Source: RGIG3009 sp045596745 (GTDB lineage Bacteria > Bacillota > Clostridia > Oscillospirales > Acutalibacteraceae). From it: a stretch of DNA of 18,039 nucleotides. Positions 1 through 7,800 of the stretch are shown here, piece by piece. The notes below the pieces were generated by a model. It was not told the DNA's origin. It saw only the letters and a list, made by a program, of their open reading frames with translations, and did not search any database. The translations under genes and the position numbers were made by a program. The stretch spans positions 1 through 18,039 of the forward strand of contig JAZODA010000019.1 of NCBI GenBank assembly GCA_045596745.1, read 5' to 3'. Each line of letters opens with the position of its first letter. Position 1 is the stretch's first letter.

Positions 1-1663
1 GGGTAGCGGCATCCACCTTGGCGGTGACGGCGTTACCGACGTTCAGCGTGCCGCTCTCCAGCACGCCGCTGTGCAGCATCACACCCGAAGCGGTCTTTTG
101 CGTATCCGTGACACGGAAGCAGACACCGTCGGCTTCGATGACACCGACGTCGCCCACCTGACCGCCGCTTTCGCCGTAGAACGGCGTGGTGCTCAGCACC
201 AGCGTGGCGCTCTCGCCCTCGGACAGCGTTTCCGCCAGCTCGTCACCGCGCACAATCGCGGTCACCGCGGCTTCCGCCGTCAGGGTCTCGTAGCCGACAA
301 ACGCGCCGGCTTCCAGCTGCTCGGTGATGCCGGGGTTGGCTTTCCACGCATCGGCACCCGCATCCTTACGGGCGGCACGGGCGCGGGCGCGCTGCTCCGC
401 CATCAGTTCGCCAAAGCGCTCCTCGTCAACCTTCAGACCCTTTTCTTCCAGAATGTCGCGGGTCAGGTCAACCGGGAAGCCGTAGGTATCGTACAGCTTG
501 AACGCATCCTCGCCCGAGAGGGTATCGCCCTCGACGGAAGCGAGCATCGTCTCCAGCAGCGACAGGCCGCTGTCGATGGTCTTCTCAAACGCTTCTTCCT
601 CGTTGCGGATGACGCGGACGATGAAGTCCTTCTTTTCCGCCAGCTCGGGGTAGGCGCTGTAGTTTTCCTGAATCACCGTTTCGCACACTTCATACAGGAA
701 CGGACGGTGCAGGCCGAGCAAACGACCGTGACGTGCCGCACGGCGCAGCAGACGGCGCAGCACGTAGCCGCGACCCTCGTTAGAGGGCATCACGCTGTCG
801 CCAATCATAAAGGTGGTGGAACGGATGTGGTCGGTGATAACACGCAGCGACACGTCGGTGGATTCGCTCTCGCCATAGGTGACGCCTGCGATACGGCTGA
901 TGTGCTTCATAATGTTCTGCACGGTGTCCACCTCAAAGAGGTTCGCCACGCCCTGCATAATGCACGCCAGACGCTCCAGACCCATACCGGTATCGATGTT
1001 GGGATGGTCAAGGGGCGTGTAGTTGCCGTTGCCGTCGTTATCGAACTGGGTGAACACGTTGTTCCAGAACTCGATAAAACGGTCGCAATCGCAGCCTACA
1101 CCGCAATCGGGCGAGCCGCAGCCCCATTCCTCGCCGCGGTCAAAATACAGCTCGGAGCAAGGGCCGCAAGGACCGGAGCCGTGCTCCCAGAAGTTATCCT
1201 CCTTGCCGAGGCGCACCATACGGTCGGGAGACACGCCGACTTCCTTTGTCCAGATGTCAAAGGCTTCGTCGTCGTTTTCGTAAATCGACACCCAAATGCG
1301 GTCGGCGGGCAGCTCCAGCACCTTGGTGCAGAACTCCCACGCCCAGGCGGTGGCTTCGTGCTTGAAATAATCGCCGAAGCTGAAGTTGCCGAGCATTTCA
1401 AAATACGTGCCGTGACGCGCGGTCTTGCCCACGCGCTCGATATCGGGGGTGGGGCTGCACTTCTGGCAGGTGGTCACGCGCTTGCGCGGCGGGGTGACCT
1501 CGCCGGTGAAGAACTTCTTCATCGGTGCCATACCCGAGTTGATGAGCAACAGCGAAGCATCGTTTTTCGGCACCAGCGAGAAGCTGGGCAGACGCAGATG
1601 CCCCTTGCTTTCAAAAAAGCTGAGATATTTTTCGCGCAGTTCGTTCAGACCGGTCCATTCCAT
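1..1663 (-). CDS. alaS: Alanyl-tRNA synthetase, N-terminal part (runs off the left edge)
   Basis: Class II synthetase that charges tRNA-Ala in the cytoplasm. The 554 visible residues begin MEWTGLNELREKYLSFFESK and carry the family's recognisable segments: GMAPMKKFFTGEVTPP, TYFEMLGNFSFGDYFKHEA (class II motif 2), TPLDHPNIDTGMGLERLA (motif 3), and STTPFYGESGGQVGD, which marks the entry to the editing region. The family is usually about 870-880 residues, so roughly the last third is outside the window, including the HxxxH editing zinc site and the C-Ala domain. The ATG at 1661-1663 is preceded by GAAAGGAAG at good spacing. Upstream is a complete T-box leader and promoter, so expression should respond to uncharged tRNA-Ala. 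Nothing in the visible part is damaged. Identification is secure. Confidence 0.98.
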   Translation of the reverse strand, partial: MEWTGLNELREKYLSFFESKGHLRLPSFSLVPKNDASLLLINSGMAPMKKFFTGEVTPPRKRVTTCQKCSPTPDIERVGKTARHGTYFEMLGNFSFGDYFKHEATAWAWEFCTKVLELPADRIWVSIYENDDEAFDIWTKEVGVSPDRMVRLGKEDNFWEHGSGPCGPCSELYFDRGEEWGCGSPDCGVGCDCDRFIEFWNNVFTQFDNDGNGNYTPLDHPNIDTGMGLERLACIMQGVANLFEVDTVQNIMKHISRIAGVTYGESESTDVSLRVITDHIRSTTFMIGDSVMPSNEGRGYVLRRLLRRAARHGRLLGLHRPFLYEVCETVIQENYSAYPELAEKKDFIVRVIRNEEEAFEKTIDSGLSLLETMLASVEGDTLSGEDAFKLYDTYGFPVDLTRDILEEKGLKVDEERFGELMAEQRARARAARKDAGADAWKANPGITEQLEAGAFVGYETLTAEAAVTAIVRGDELAETLSEGESATLVLSTTPFYGESGGQVGDVGVIEADGVCFRVTDTQKTASGVMLHSGVLESGTLNVGNAVTAKVDAAT

Positions 1664-1686
1664 GGGATCAACTTCCTTTCACAAAT

Positions 1687-1906
1687 AAAAAATACCCCCA
1701 TCCCGACTTGGGACGGAGGTTCCGTGGTACCACCCAATTTGCGCCGCAAGCAGCGCCACTCGACACCTTTAACGCAGGCATACGCGCCGCTCCTCGCGGC
1801 GAGGCTCCGGGGCGGCCTCCGTTTGCGGCAGAAGCGCCTTACAGCCAAGGGCGCTCTCTCTGGCACTGCCGGGCGACGGTTCTTCCCATCACAGCCAAAT
1901 CATATC
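1687..1906 (-). promoter_or_regulatory. T-box riboswitch leader of alaS, with terminator
   Basis: On the minus strand the leader contains the hallmark T-box sequence GGGTGGTACCACGGA (1721-1735). It is followed by CCTCCGTCCC-loop-GGGATGGGGG (1695-1719, two G-U wobbles) and TATTTTTT (1687-1694), an intrinsic terminator. The competing antiterminator can form by pairing ACGG with CCGT just downstream. Further 5' the leader has AGAGAGC followed by GGCTG, matching the conserved AG bulge and distal loop of Stem I. T-boxes of this type bind the cognate uncharged tRNA, which stabilises the antiterminator; the downstream gene makes tRNA-Ala the expected ligand. I could not assign the GCN specifier codon with confidence. 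Confidence 0.93.
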
Positions 1907-1912
1907 GGGAAT

Positions 1913-1941
1913 ATTGTACCCGAATCGCCCTCGCTTGTCAA
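1913..1941 (-). promoter_or_regulatory. Sigma-A-type promoter of the alaS T-box transcript
   Basis: On the minus strand TTGACA (1936-1941) is followed by a 17-nt spacer and TACAAT (1913-1918). The -35 is perfect and the -10 has one mismatch. Transcription would start near 1906, about 240 nt upstream of the alaS ATG, which is the space the T-box occupies. Confidence 0.85.
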
Positions 1942-1955
1942 GAGGGGATTTCGAC

Positions 1956-1987
1956 AAAACAGCGCCCCCGACGGTGTCGGGGACGCT
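1956..1987 (-). terminator. Intrinsic terminator of the lipoprotein gene
   Basis: Just past the lipoprotein stop codon the minus strand reads AGCGTCCCCGAC-ACC-GTCGGGGGCGCT and then GTTTTG. This is a GC-rich stem with one non-canonical pair, a 3-nt loop and a short T run. It separates this gene from the alaS promoter about 15 nt further on. Confidence 0.8.
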
Positions 1988-1998
1988 GCCTTTTCCAA

Positions 1999-2877
1999 TC
2001 AACGCTCGATTGTGTAGGTTCCTTTCATAACCTCAATAGGCGGTGTTTTACCATAAAACGGGTCTGAGGGATCGGTTGCTGCATCGTAAACCTCCTGTGC
2101 TTTTTTGTTAATATAGTAGGTCCTGACAATAAAATAATTTTCGTCCCTAGAGATATCGTAATCTGAATATTCAACCACTTGACTTGAAAGGAAAAAGCCC
2201 TCAGGAACCTTTTCTGCTTCTGCCTTTTTAGCTGCTTCAATTTCCTCTTCGGTTGCGATGCGCGGCGGTTTTACTTTTGAGGGGTCATACTCAAAGGAAC
2301 GATAAGAAAGTTCCACAAAATCGCCATTGGCATTGCCCTCAGTGTTGAAATAGAAAACATAATACGACTCTGTCTGACAACCATTAATCCATCTGTTAAA
2401 TATAACCCGGAAACCTTTGTAACTTTTATCTGTAACATCTACCAGTTTGGCCTCAAATTCGTCGAAATGCTTTTCTTCCGGAAAATACTTCTCGATATAC
2501 TTTTCGAAAACCGTATAATCCTCACTGCCGCGCTCAAAGGAAATCCTTTCTTCCGCCGGCACTGTTTGAGCGGCCGGAATGGGAGCCTTAGTAGTGGTTG
2601 CGGTGGTTGTGGTCGTCTGAACAGATGTGTCTTTCACAGTACCGGTCGTAGACGTTGTTGTGTGCGACCCGGTCGTGGTAACGGCATCCGGAATGGTTGT
2701 TGTCGTAACAACCTCTTGCGTAATTGTCAACGCATCAGCGGCGTTGCCATCGGTAACCTCACCCTTTTTGGTTTGCACCGCTTTGTTATCGTTTTGAGAA
2801 GTCGAAGAGCATCCGGTAAAAACAACAAGGCACACCAATATGATTGCTGCGAACTTCAACATAAATCTCTTACTCAT
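1999..2877 (-). CDS. Predicted lipoprotein with Thr-rich linker, function unknown
   Basis: A 292-residue secreted, membrane-anchored protein. MSKRFMLKFAAIILVCLVVFTGC is a lipoprotein signal peptide with lipobox F-T-G-C and the lipidated Cys at residue 23. Residues about 56-107 form a threonine-rich, low-complexity linker such as cell-surface lipoproteins use to hold a domain off the membrane. Residues about 110-292 look like a single globular domain rich in aromatic and acidic residues (for example FRVIFNRWINGCQTESYYVF) that I do not recognise. The ATG at 2875-2877 is chosen because GGGAG lies 8 nt upstream; a Met five codons earlier has no such site. The gene has its own promoter and terminator and is clearly more AT-rich than most neighbours. 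The lipoprotein call is firm; the role is unknown. Confidence 0.88.
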   Translation of the reverse strand: MSKRFMLKFAAIILVCLVVFTGCSSTSQNDNKAVQTKKGEVTDGNAADALTITQEVVTTTTIPDAVTTTGSHTTTSTTGTVKDTSVQTTTTTATTTKAPIPAAQTVPAEERISFERGSEDYTVFEKYIEKYFPEEKHFDEFEAKLVDVTDKSYKGFRVIFNRWINGCQTESYYVFYFNTEGNANGDFVELSYRSFEYDPSKVKPPRIATEEEIEAAKKAEAEKVPEGFFLSSQVVEYSDYDISRDENYFIVRTYYINKKAQEVYDAATDPSDPFYGKTPPIEVMKGTYTIER

Positions 2878-3040
2878 ACTGTCATCTCCCATCTGATATA
2901 GTTACTGCACTGCATACAACCGAAAATCGCCATTACCAACAACTTTGGCATTAAAATAACAGTTTCATCGTCAACCCTTCTCTCTCCAACGATGGCAACC
3001 GCAATTCACCCTGCGCAAATTGCTATAAGTTTCCAACCAA

Positions 3041-3069
3041 AATATAACACATACTTGCAACTTTGTCAA
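3041..3069 (-). promoter_or_regulatory. Promoter of the lipoprotein gene, with long leader
   Basis: Minus-strand TTGACA (3064-3069), a 17-nt spacer and TATATT (3041-3046) give a near-consensus sigma-A promoter. Transcription would begin near 3034, leaving an untranslated leader of about 155 nt before the ATG at 2877. The leader can form a CATCGT/ACGATG stem but matches no riboswitch class I recognise. A T16 tract ends one base upstream of the -35. Confidence 0.8.
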
Positions 3070-3070
3070 T

Positions 3071-3086
3071 AAAAAAAAAAAAAAAA
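3071..3086. repeat. A16/T16 homopolymer tract next to the -35
   Basis: Sixteen consecutive A on the plus strand. On the minus strand the T16 lies between the PBP stop codon (3111) and the -35 hexamer TTGACA of the lipoprotein promoter, with a single A between tract and hexamer. It could act as an UP-like element, and its T run may weakly help end PBP transcription, though no GC-rich hairpin precedes it. Tracts of this length are prone to slippage and to sequencing error. Confidence 0.9.
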
Positions 3087-3110
3087 CAACCTAATTTTTG
3101 TGCAATTTTA

Positions 3111-4715
3111 CTAATATTTAACAAACCCCGAACGGTACAGCCTGTCGCACAAGGCGGCGAATACCGGGGCGGCAGGTTCGTCGGTGTTGCTGCCGTTTTC
3201 CGACAGCACAGTGATGGCGTACTGCGGCGATTCGGCAGGGTAATACCCCGTGAACCAGCTGTGCACCATCGTCTCGCCATTTTCATCACGCCATCCGGTT
3301 TCGGCGGTGCCGGTCTTCCCTCCCGCTGTGCCGACAGACGGGGCGGCGGAGGTACCTGTGCCGTCCGACACCACCTCATTCATCAGTGTACGCAGGACAG
3401 CCGCTGTTTGCTCCGAGCAGATGCGCGCAGGCGGATCGGCGGCGGTGCGGGTCAGCTCGCCCGAGGCACTGACCGTGCCGAGATACAGGTTGGGGCGCAC
3501 ATAGGTACCGCCGCGCGCGACACAAGCGGTCATTGCGGCGATGTGCAGCGGCGTTGCCAGCAGGTCGCCCTGACCGATGGCGGTATTCGCGAGACGCGCA
3601 GGCTGTAACAGCGCGGTTTCCTCCGACAGTGTGGCGCGTGCCGTTGAAAGTCCATTCATCGGCAGCAGCGGACTGTCGAACCCGAGCAGTGACGCATAGC
3701 GGTAGAGCGACGATGCGCCGACCGTTTGCGCCAATTGTATAAAGTAGGGATTACAGGACGTGCGAAACGCCGCGGCGAGGTTTTGTGTGCCGTGACCCAG
3801 GATGTGGTGGCATTTGATGCGGTTGCTGCCGACGCGGATGGCGCCCTCGCAGGTGAAGCAACGGTCGGTGGTAATGCCGTTTTCCAGTGCCGCCATCGCG
3901 GTGACAATCTTGAACACCGAGCCGCAGTTGTACGCCGCCATCGCGCGGTCAAACAGCGGTGAAGCGGCATCGTTGAGGTACGCCGACAGGTTTTGTGGGT
4001 CGTAGCCGGGAAAGCTTGCCATTGCCAGAATGTCGCCCGAGGCGATGTCCAGCACCACCACTGCCCCACTGCTGAGTCGTTCCCCTGCCACCGTTTCCAC
4101 CATCCCTTGCAGGCGGCTGTCGATGGTGAGCGCCGCTCCTGCGGCAGCGCGACCGAGCTTGTTTTCCACGATGACATCACCGCCCGACAGCACACGCCCT
4201 GTGCCGTCGGTGCGGTAGGTTACCTGAAGTGTGCCCGAAGCGGCGGACAGAGTATCCTCCAGCGCACGCTGAACGCCGCACGCACCGACACCGTCTGCGC
4301 CGACATAGCCGAGAAGATGAGCGGCGAGCGAGCTTGTGGTGTGCTTCGGTACTTGGAACTGGCGGATGCCGTTTGCCAGCGGAAACGCGCTGTCGGCGCT
4401 GAGTACCGCGGGTTTGCCGCTTTCCAGGCGTTCGAGCAGTGACGCGTAGTCCTCGGCGGACAGAAACGTGGCGAGTGCCGACAGTGCTTCGGGGGTCGAC
4501 GTGACCACCGCGGCATAGCGCGTGCCGCCGTTTGTCAGCGGCGTGAGGTTGCGGTCGTACACCGTGCCGCGCGCCGTGGCGACGGTGACGGTGAGGGTGG
4601 ATTGCGCATCCGCCACATCGGCGTATCCCTCTTCGGTAAGGCGGTAGACACGCGCGATGATGCCGCCAAACGCAAACAGCAGCGAAGCAAACAGGGCGAG
4701 CAAACGTTTACGCAT
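3111..4715 (-). CDS. Class B penicillin-binding protein (transpeptidase)
   Basis: A 534-residue membrane-anchored D,D-transpeptidase that would cross-link peptidoglycan outside the membrane. The N-terminus RKRLLALFASLLFAFGGIIA is a signal anchor. ARGTVYDRN (about 48-56) is the class B N-terminal signature. The catalytic motifs are all present: SVFK (S266, K269), SCN (S320-N322) and KTG (K467-G469, in GGKTGTAET). At 534 residues it is short and has no C-terminal PASTA domain, so it resembles the compact PBP2/SpoVD-like group; whether it serves elongation, division or sporulation cannot be read from sequence. The ATG at 4713-4715 has GGAG 8 nt upstream, but that site lies in the 3' arm of a terminator hairpin. 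No convincing separate promoter was seen in the 99-nt gap upstream. Confidence 0.93.
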   Translation of the reverse strand: MRKRLLALFASLLFAFGGIIARVYRLTEEGYADVADAQSTLTVTVATARGTVYDRNLTPLTNGGTRYAAVVTSTPEALSALATFLSAEDYASLLERLESGKPAVLSADSAFPLANGIRQFQVPKHTTSSLAAHLLGYVGADGVGACGVQRALEDTLSAASGTLQVTYRTDGTGRVLSGGDVIVENKLGRAAAGAALTIDSRLQGMVETVAGERLSSGAVVVLDIASGDILAMASFPGYDPQNLSAYLNDAASPLFDRAMAAYNCGSVFKIVTAMAALENGITTDRCFTCEGAIRVGSNRIKCHHILGHGTQNLAAAFRTSCNPYFIQLAQTVGASSLYRYASLLGFDSPLLPMNGLSTARATLSEETALLQPARLANTAIGQGDLLATPLHIAAMTACVARGGTYVRPNLYLGTVSASGELTRTAADPPARICSEQTAAVLRTLMNEVVSDGTGTSAAPSVGTAGGKTGTAETGWRDENGETMVHSWFTGYYPAESPQYAITVLSENGSNTDEPAAPVFAALCDRLYRSGFVKY

Positions 4716-4717
4716 AC

Positions 4718-4762
4718 AAAAAACTCCTCTCCCTGACAGTATGCCCTGTCGGGAGAGGAGTT
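4718..4762 (-). terminator. Intrinsic terminator whose 3' arm contains the PBP ribosome binding site
   Basis: On the minus strand AACTCCTCTCCC-GACAG-loop-CTGTC-A-GGGAGAGGAGTT forms a 12-bp plus 5-bp stem with one bulged base, followed directly by TTTTTT (4718-4723). It has the form of a strong rho-independent terminator for the large gene upstream. The 3' arm (GGGAGAGGAG) is also the Shine-Dalgarno sequence of the PBP gene, whose ATG begins two bases after the T run. Confidence 0.88.
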
Positions 4763-4777
4763 AAGCGTTGGATTGGG

Positions 4778-4800
4778 GATGAGGCAGCCGATGCCTCATC
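4778..4800 (-). other. Perfect 9-bp hairpin in the gap before the PBP gene
   Basis: GATGAGGCA and TGCCTCATC form a perfect inverted repeat with a 5-base loop, about 15 nt downstream of the large gene's stop codon and 15 nt before the terminator hairpin. No T run follows, so it is not a terminator. It may protect the mRNA 3' end or bind a protein. Confidence 0.6.
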
Positions 4801-4814
4801 TGCTATCCTCGACC

Positions 4815-7800
4815 TTACATCTTGGACTTGAAGAAGCTGAACAGTTTTTTCACCGCATTCAAGGAGGCGTAGTGCTTCTCCTTAAGTTGCTGCATACGAG
4901 TGGTGTCGATTCGGTACTTGGCCATACGAGGAATAATGCCCTCGATGTGCTTGTACAAGTCGGCACTTTCCTTCTTCTGATTGACCATGTCGATAACGGA
5001 ATCTTGTTGCAGGATATAGTCAATGATATCCAACACATTGTTCAAGTCTTGAACAATCGCCATCGCTTTTTGGGTCAGCTCTGCAGGAATGCGGTCTTCC
5101 ACAAAATGACGAAGCTGCAACACACTGTCTCTCTGGGACAAATCCAGCGTGCTGTACAGGTTCATAAACTCGGTATATTCCTCGCGGGCGGTCTGCGCCT
5201 GTTTACGGGTAGCAAACTCAATCTGCAAGAAGGTGCGAGCCGCCAAATCGTAGGCAGTCCACATCTTGTTCAGTTCCTGATACTTGACATCCTTGACAAA
5301 GGTGGTCAGTTCCAACACCGCCTGCTGAGCATTGAGGATGGATGCCTCGTCATCTGCAGAAACCGTTGCCATAATTTCAGCAGCACGCTGCAGTTCCGAT
5401 TCCACCAAGCGCGCCTCTTCACGGGTAGCGTACAACACACCTGCCACCGTACGCACTCGGATATCGTAGGCTTCCAACTTGGCGTTCACCAATGCCAGAT
5501 ACTGCGTTTTCACATCCGTGGTGCAGGCGGCAATAGCGTCGCGAATGGACAGCATTCCTGCCTCGTCATTCTCGTTCAGTTCCGCCAGTCGGCTCCGAAT
5601 GAGGTTAAGTTCCTCTCGCGCCACATCCGCTTGCTCCAGCGTATCAAACACAAGCCCCTCTACAGTGCGCTTCTGCAAATCAATCGCATCCAGGCGGGTC
5701 TTCAGCATGGTCAACGCCTCTTGCGTGATGGGGTGGTTCATAGCGGAAATCCGCTCATAGGCATCCGCCACACTCTGCTCGGTTGCCATATCGACTCGTT
5801 CCAGAATATCGCGAGTTTCCACATAACACCGCTTGGCCTCTTCCGCTTCCTCCACCGTGGCGTATACTACACCGCGATAAGTTTTCATCTGTTCGCCAAT
5901 CGCAGTCAGATAGCCGTTGAGCGTTTCAAGGTAGACTTCTTTAATCTTGGAAGGACTCTGAGAAATCTGGGAAATCGCGCTTTCCACGCTGGCGGCATCT
6001 TCCTGCACAACCATACGCATAATGATATCCAGACGCTTTTCCTCTTCTTGAGCGGCAATGATATCTTCCTGACTGTCAAACACAACGCCACGATAGGTGC
6101 GCGCGGCTTGATCCATCTGGTTTATCTTTTCTTCCGCATACTGAATGAGCTTTTGGTAACGCTCCCCATTGGAATTGACCAGCCGATCCCGCAAAGCAGT
6201 TACGCTCTCAATCGTATTTGCCGCATACAACAAATCCGACAGAGCCTTGTTCAACGTTTTGACGTACTCCGCATAATACCGCTCTTCGCAACCGCTGTTT
6301 ACAAAAGCATCCCACGCGGTCAACACCGACATCACATTCGTGCAGTTGCACGACTTCATAATGTCCGCCGTCACCTGCTTTTGACGGGTGATTTCTCCCA
6401 GTTCTGCGGCGGTATCGTGGCGCGAATCCATCACGTCTTTCAACGTCTGCATCATCTCTTTCTCACCCAGAGACAGCAGTTTCTGACGGGCAACTTCCAC
6501 TCGCTCCAGCACTTGGAGGCAGTCGGCAAGACCGGCAATTTTGCACAGATACGCACACAGCGTTTCTCTGTGAGCGGCAATCATTTCCGGAGTAAACTTG
6601 CCGTTCAGCAGTTCGCTCCAAGTAGCAACGATAGAGTTTTCGTCAGTGGAATCAACCGAGTTCATCAACGTTTCAATCTCGCGCAGTTTGCAACCGTCGG
6701 CAGCATCGGCTCCCTCAGCGGCAGCGGATGCCGCTTTCTCAGCCATTCCGAAATACGACACCAAGAAGGGGTTCTCCTCGAAGCAGAGCGCCATCTGCTG
6801 CTTGGTATCCTCTTCGTGTTCAATGTCAATAAGCTTCAGTTCATCTTGCTTTCCGTACAGTTCGTTTGTCACTTGCTGCAGACAGTTGGCCACATCTTTT
6901 TTAGCGGTAATGCGTGTTGCATCCATTTTGGTGGTGAGCTCTATTCCGCCTTTAGTATATGTAACGGAAATACTGTCAGACAAAAATCCGCCGCCACGAA
7001 ATTGAGGGGCACTGCTAATCGGAACACACGTCTCCGAGTCACCCTTATTCGTCAATGCTTTATCGGTCAAAATAAAACCGCGTCGATACTTTGGATCGTC
7101 ATTGGAAGATGCAACATACATCGCTAAGATATACTCACCGGGGGTCAACGTGGCAATCTCTTGCTTATTGGCTTTATCGTTGGCTTGTCTTTTTCCCAAG
7201 AAAAGATATTCCTTTTCAATCGCACTCAAAGATGTTGTAAGTGTCTCAAGTCTTCTAACAGACTGCGCCAACAGTTCCTCTTTCTTTTCCCAAGCCGCTT
7301 TATTTGCTACCAGTTCGTACTTTTCTCTGTCACACAGCAGGAAGAACACGTCTTCCTTTGTCTCGTCAGAGCGGAATCCATTGGCATCTTTGTATTCCAG
7401 AGCGATCAGCACCTCATCTAAAAAGGCTGTCAGCTTCGCTTCGGATGCTTTCTGCTTCAGCAATGCCGTATAGTTGTTTTTAATCAGTTCGCGCTTTGTC
7501 TCATCCTCAAAGACAACACCGCACTCGCGGCACATCTCCCAAATGCCGTTTACCTTTACGAAGTCCTTTTTCAGGTTGTCGGTAGTGCCAAAGTTACGCA
7601 ACAACTCCAACGCTTCACTCCGATTACCAAACACCGCTTTTTGGTAGCCATGCGCATACACCTGATTCATATAATGCTTGTCCAGTTCGGTCAGGGTATC
7701 GCTACTCTTGATACCATACGTGTTCATATCCGCCAAAATGGCAGCACGTGCGGCAAGGAGACCTTCTTCACCGGACTTCTTCGCTTCTTTGAACTGTTTC

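Noticed and set aside
71..2017. Plus-strand open frame of 648 codons
   Set aside because: It is antisense to alaS and its T-box. Composition is Arg/His/Gln/Gly-rich, it has no suitable ribosome site, and the minus strand encodes an unmistakable AlaS.
3071..3086. A16 tract as the terminator of the PBP gene
   Set aside because: No GC-rich stem precedes it on the minus strand; the promoter-associated role is better supported.
4773..7127. Plus-strand open frame of 784 codons
   Set aside because: It is antisense to the large repeat protein; the opposite strand has a good ribosome site, domain structure and exact repeats. The length is explained by codon bias of the real gene.
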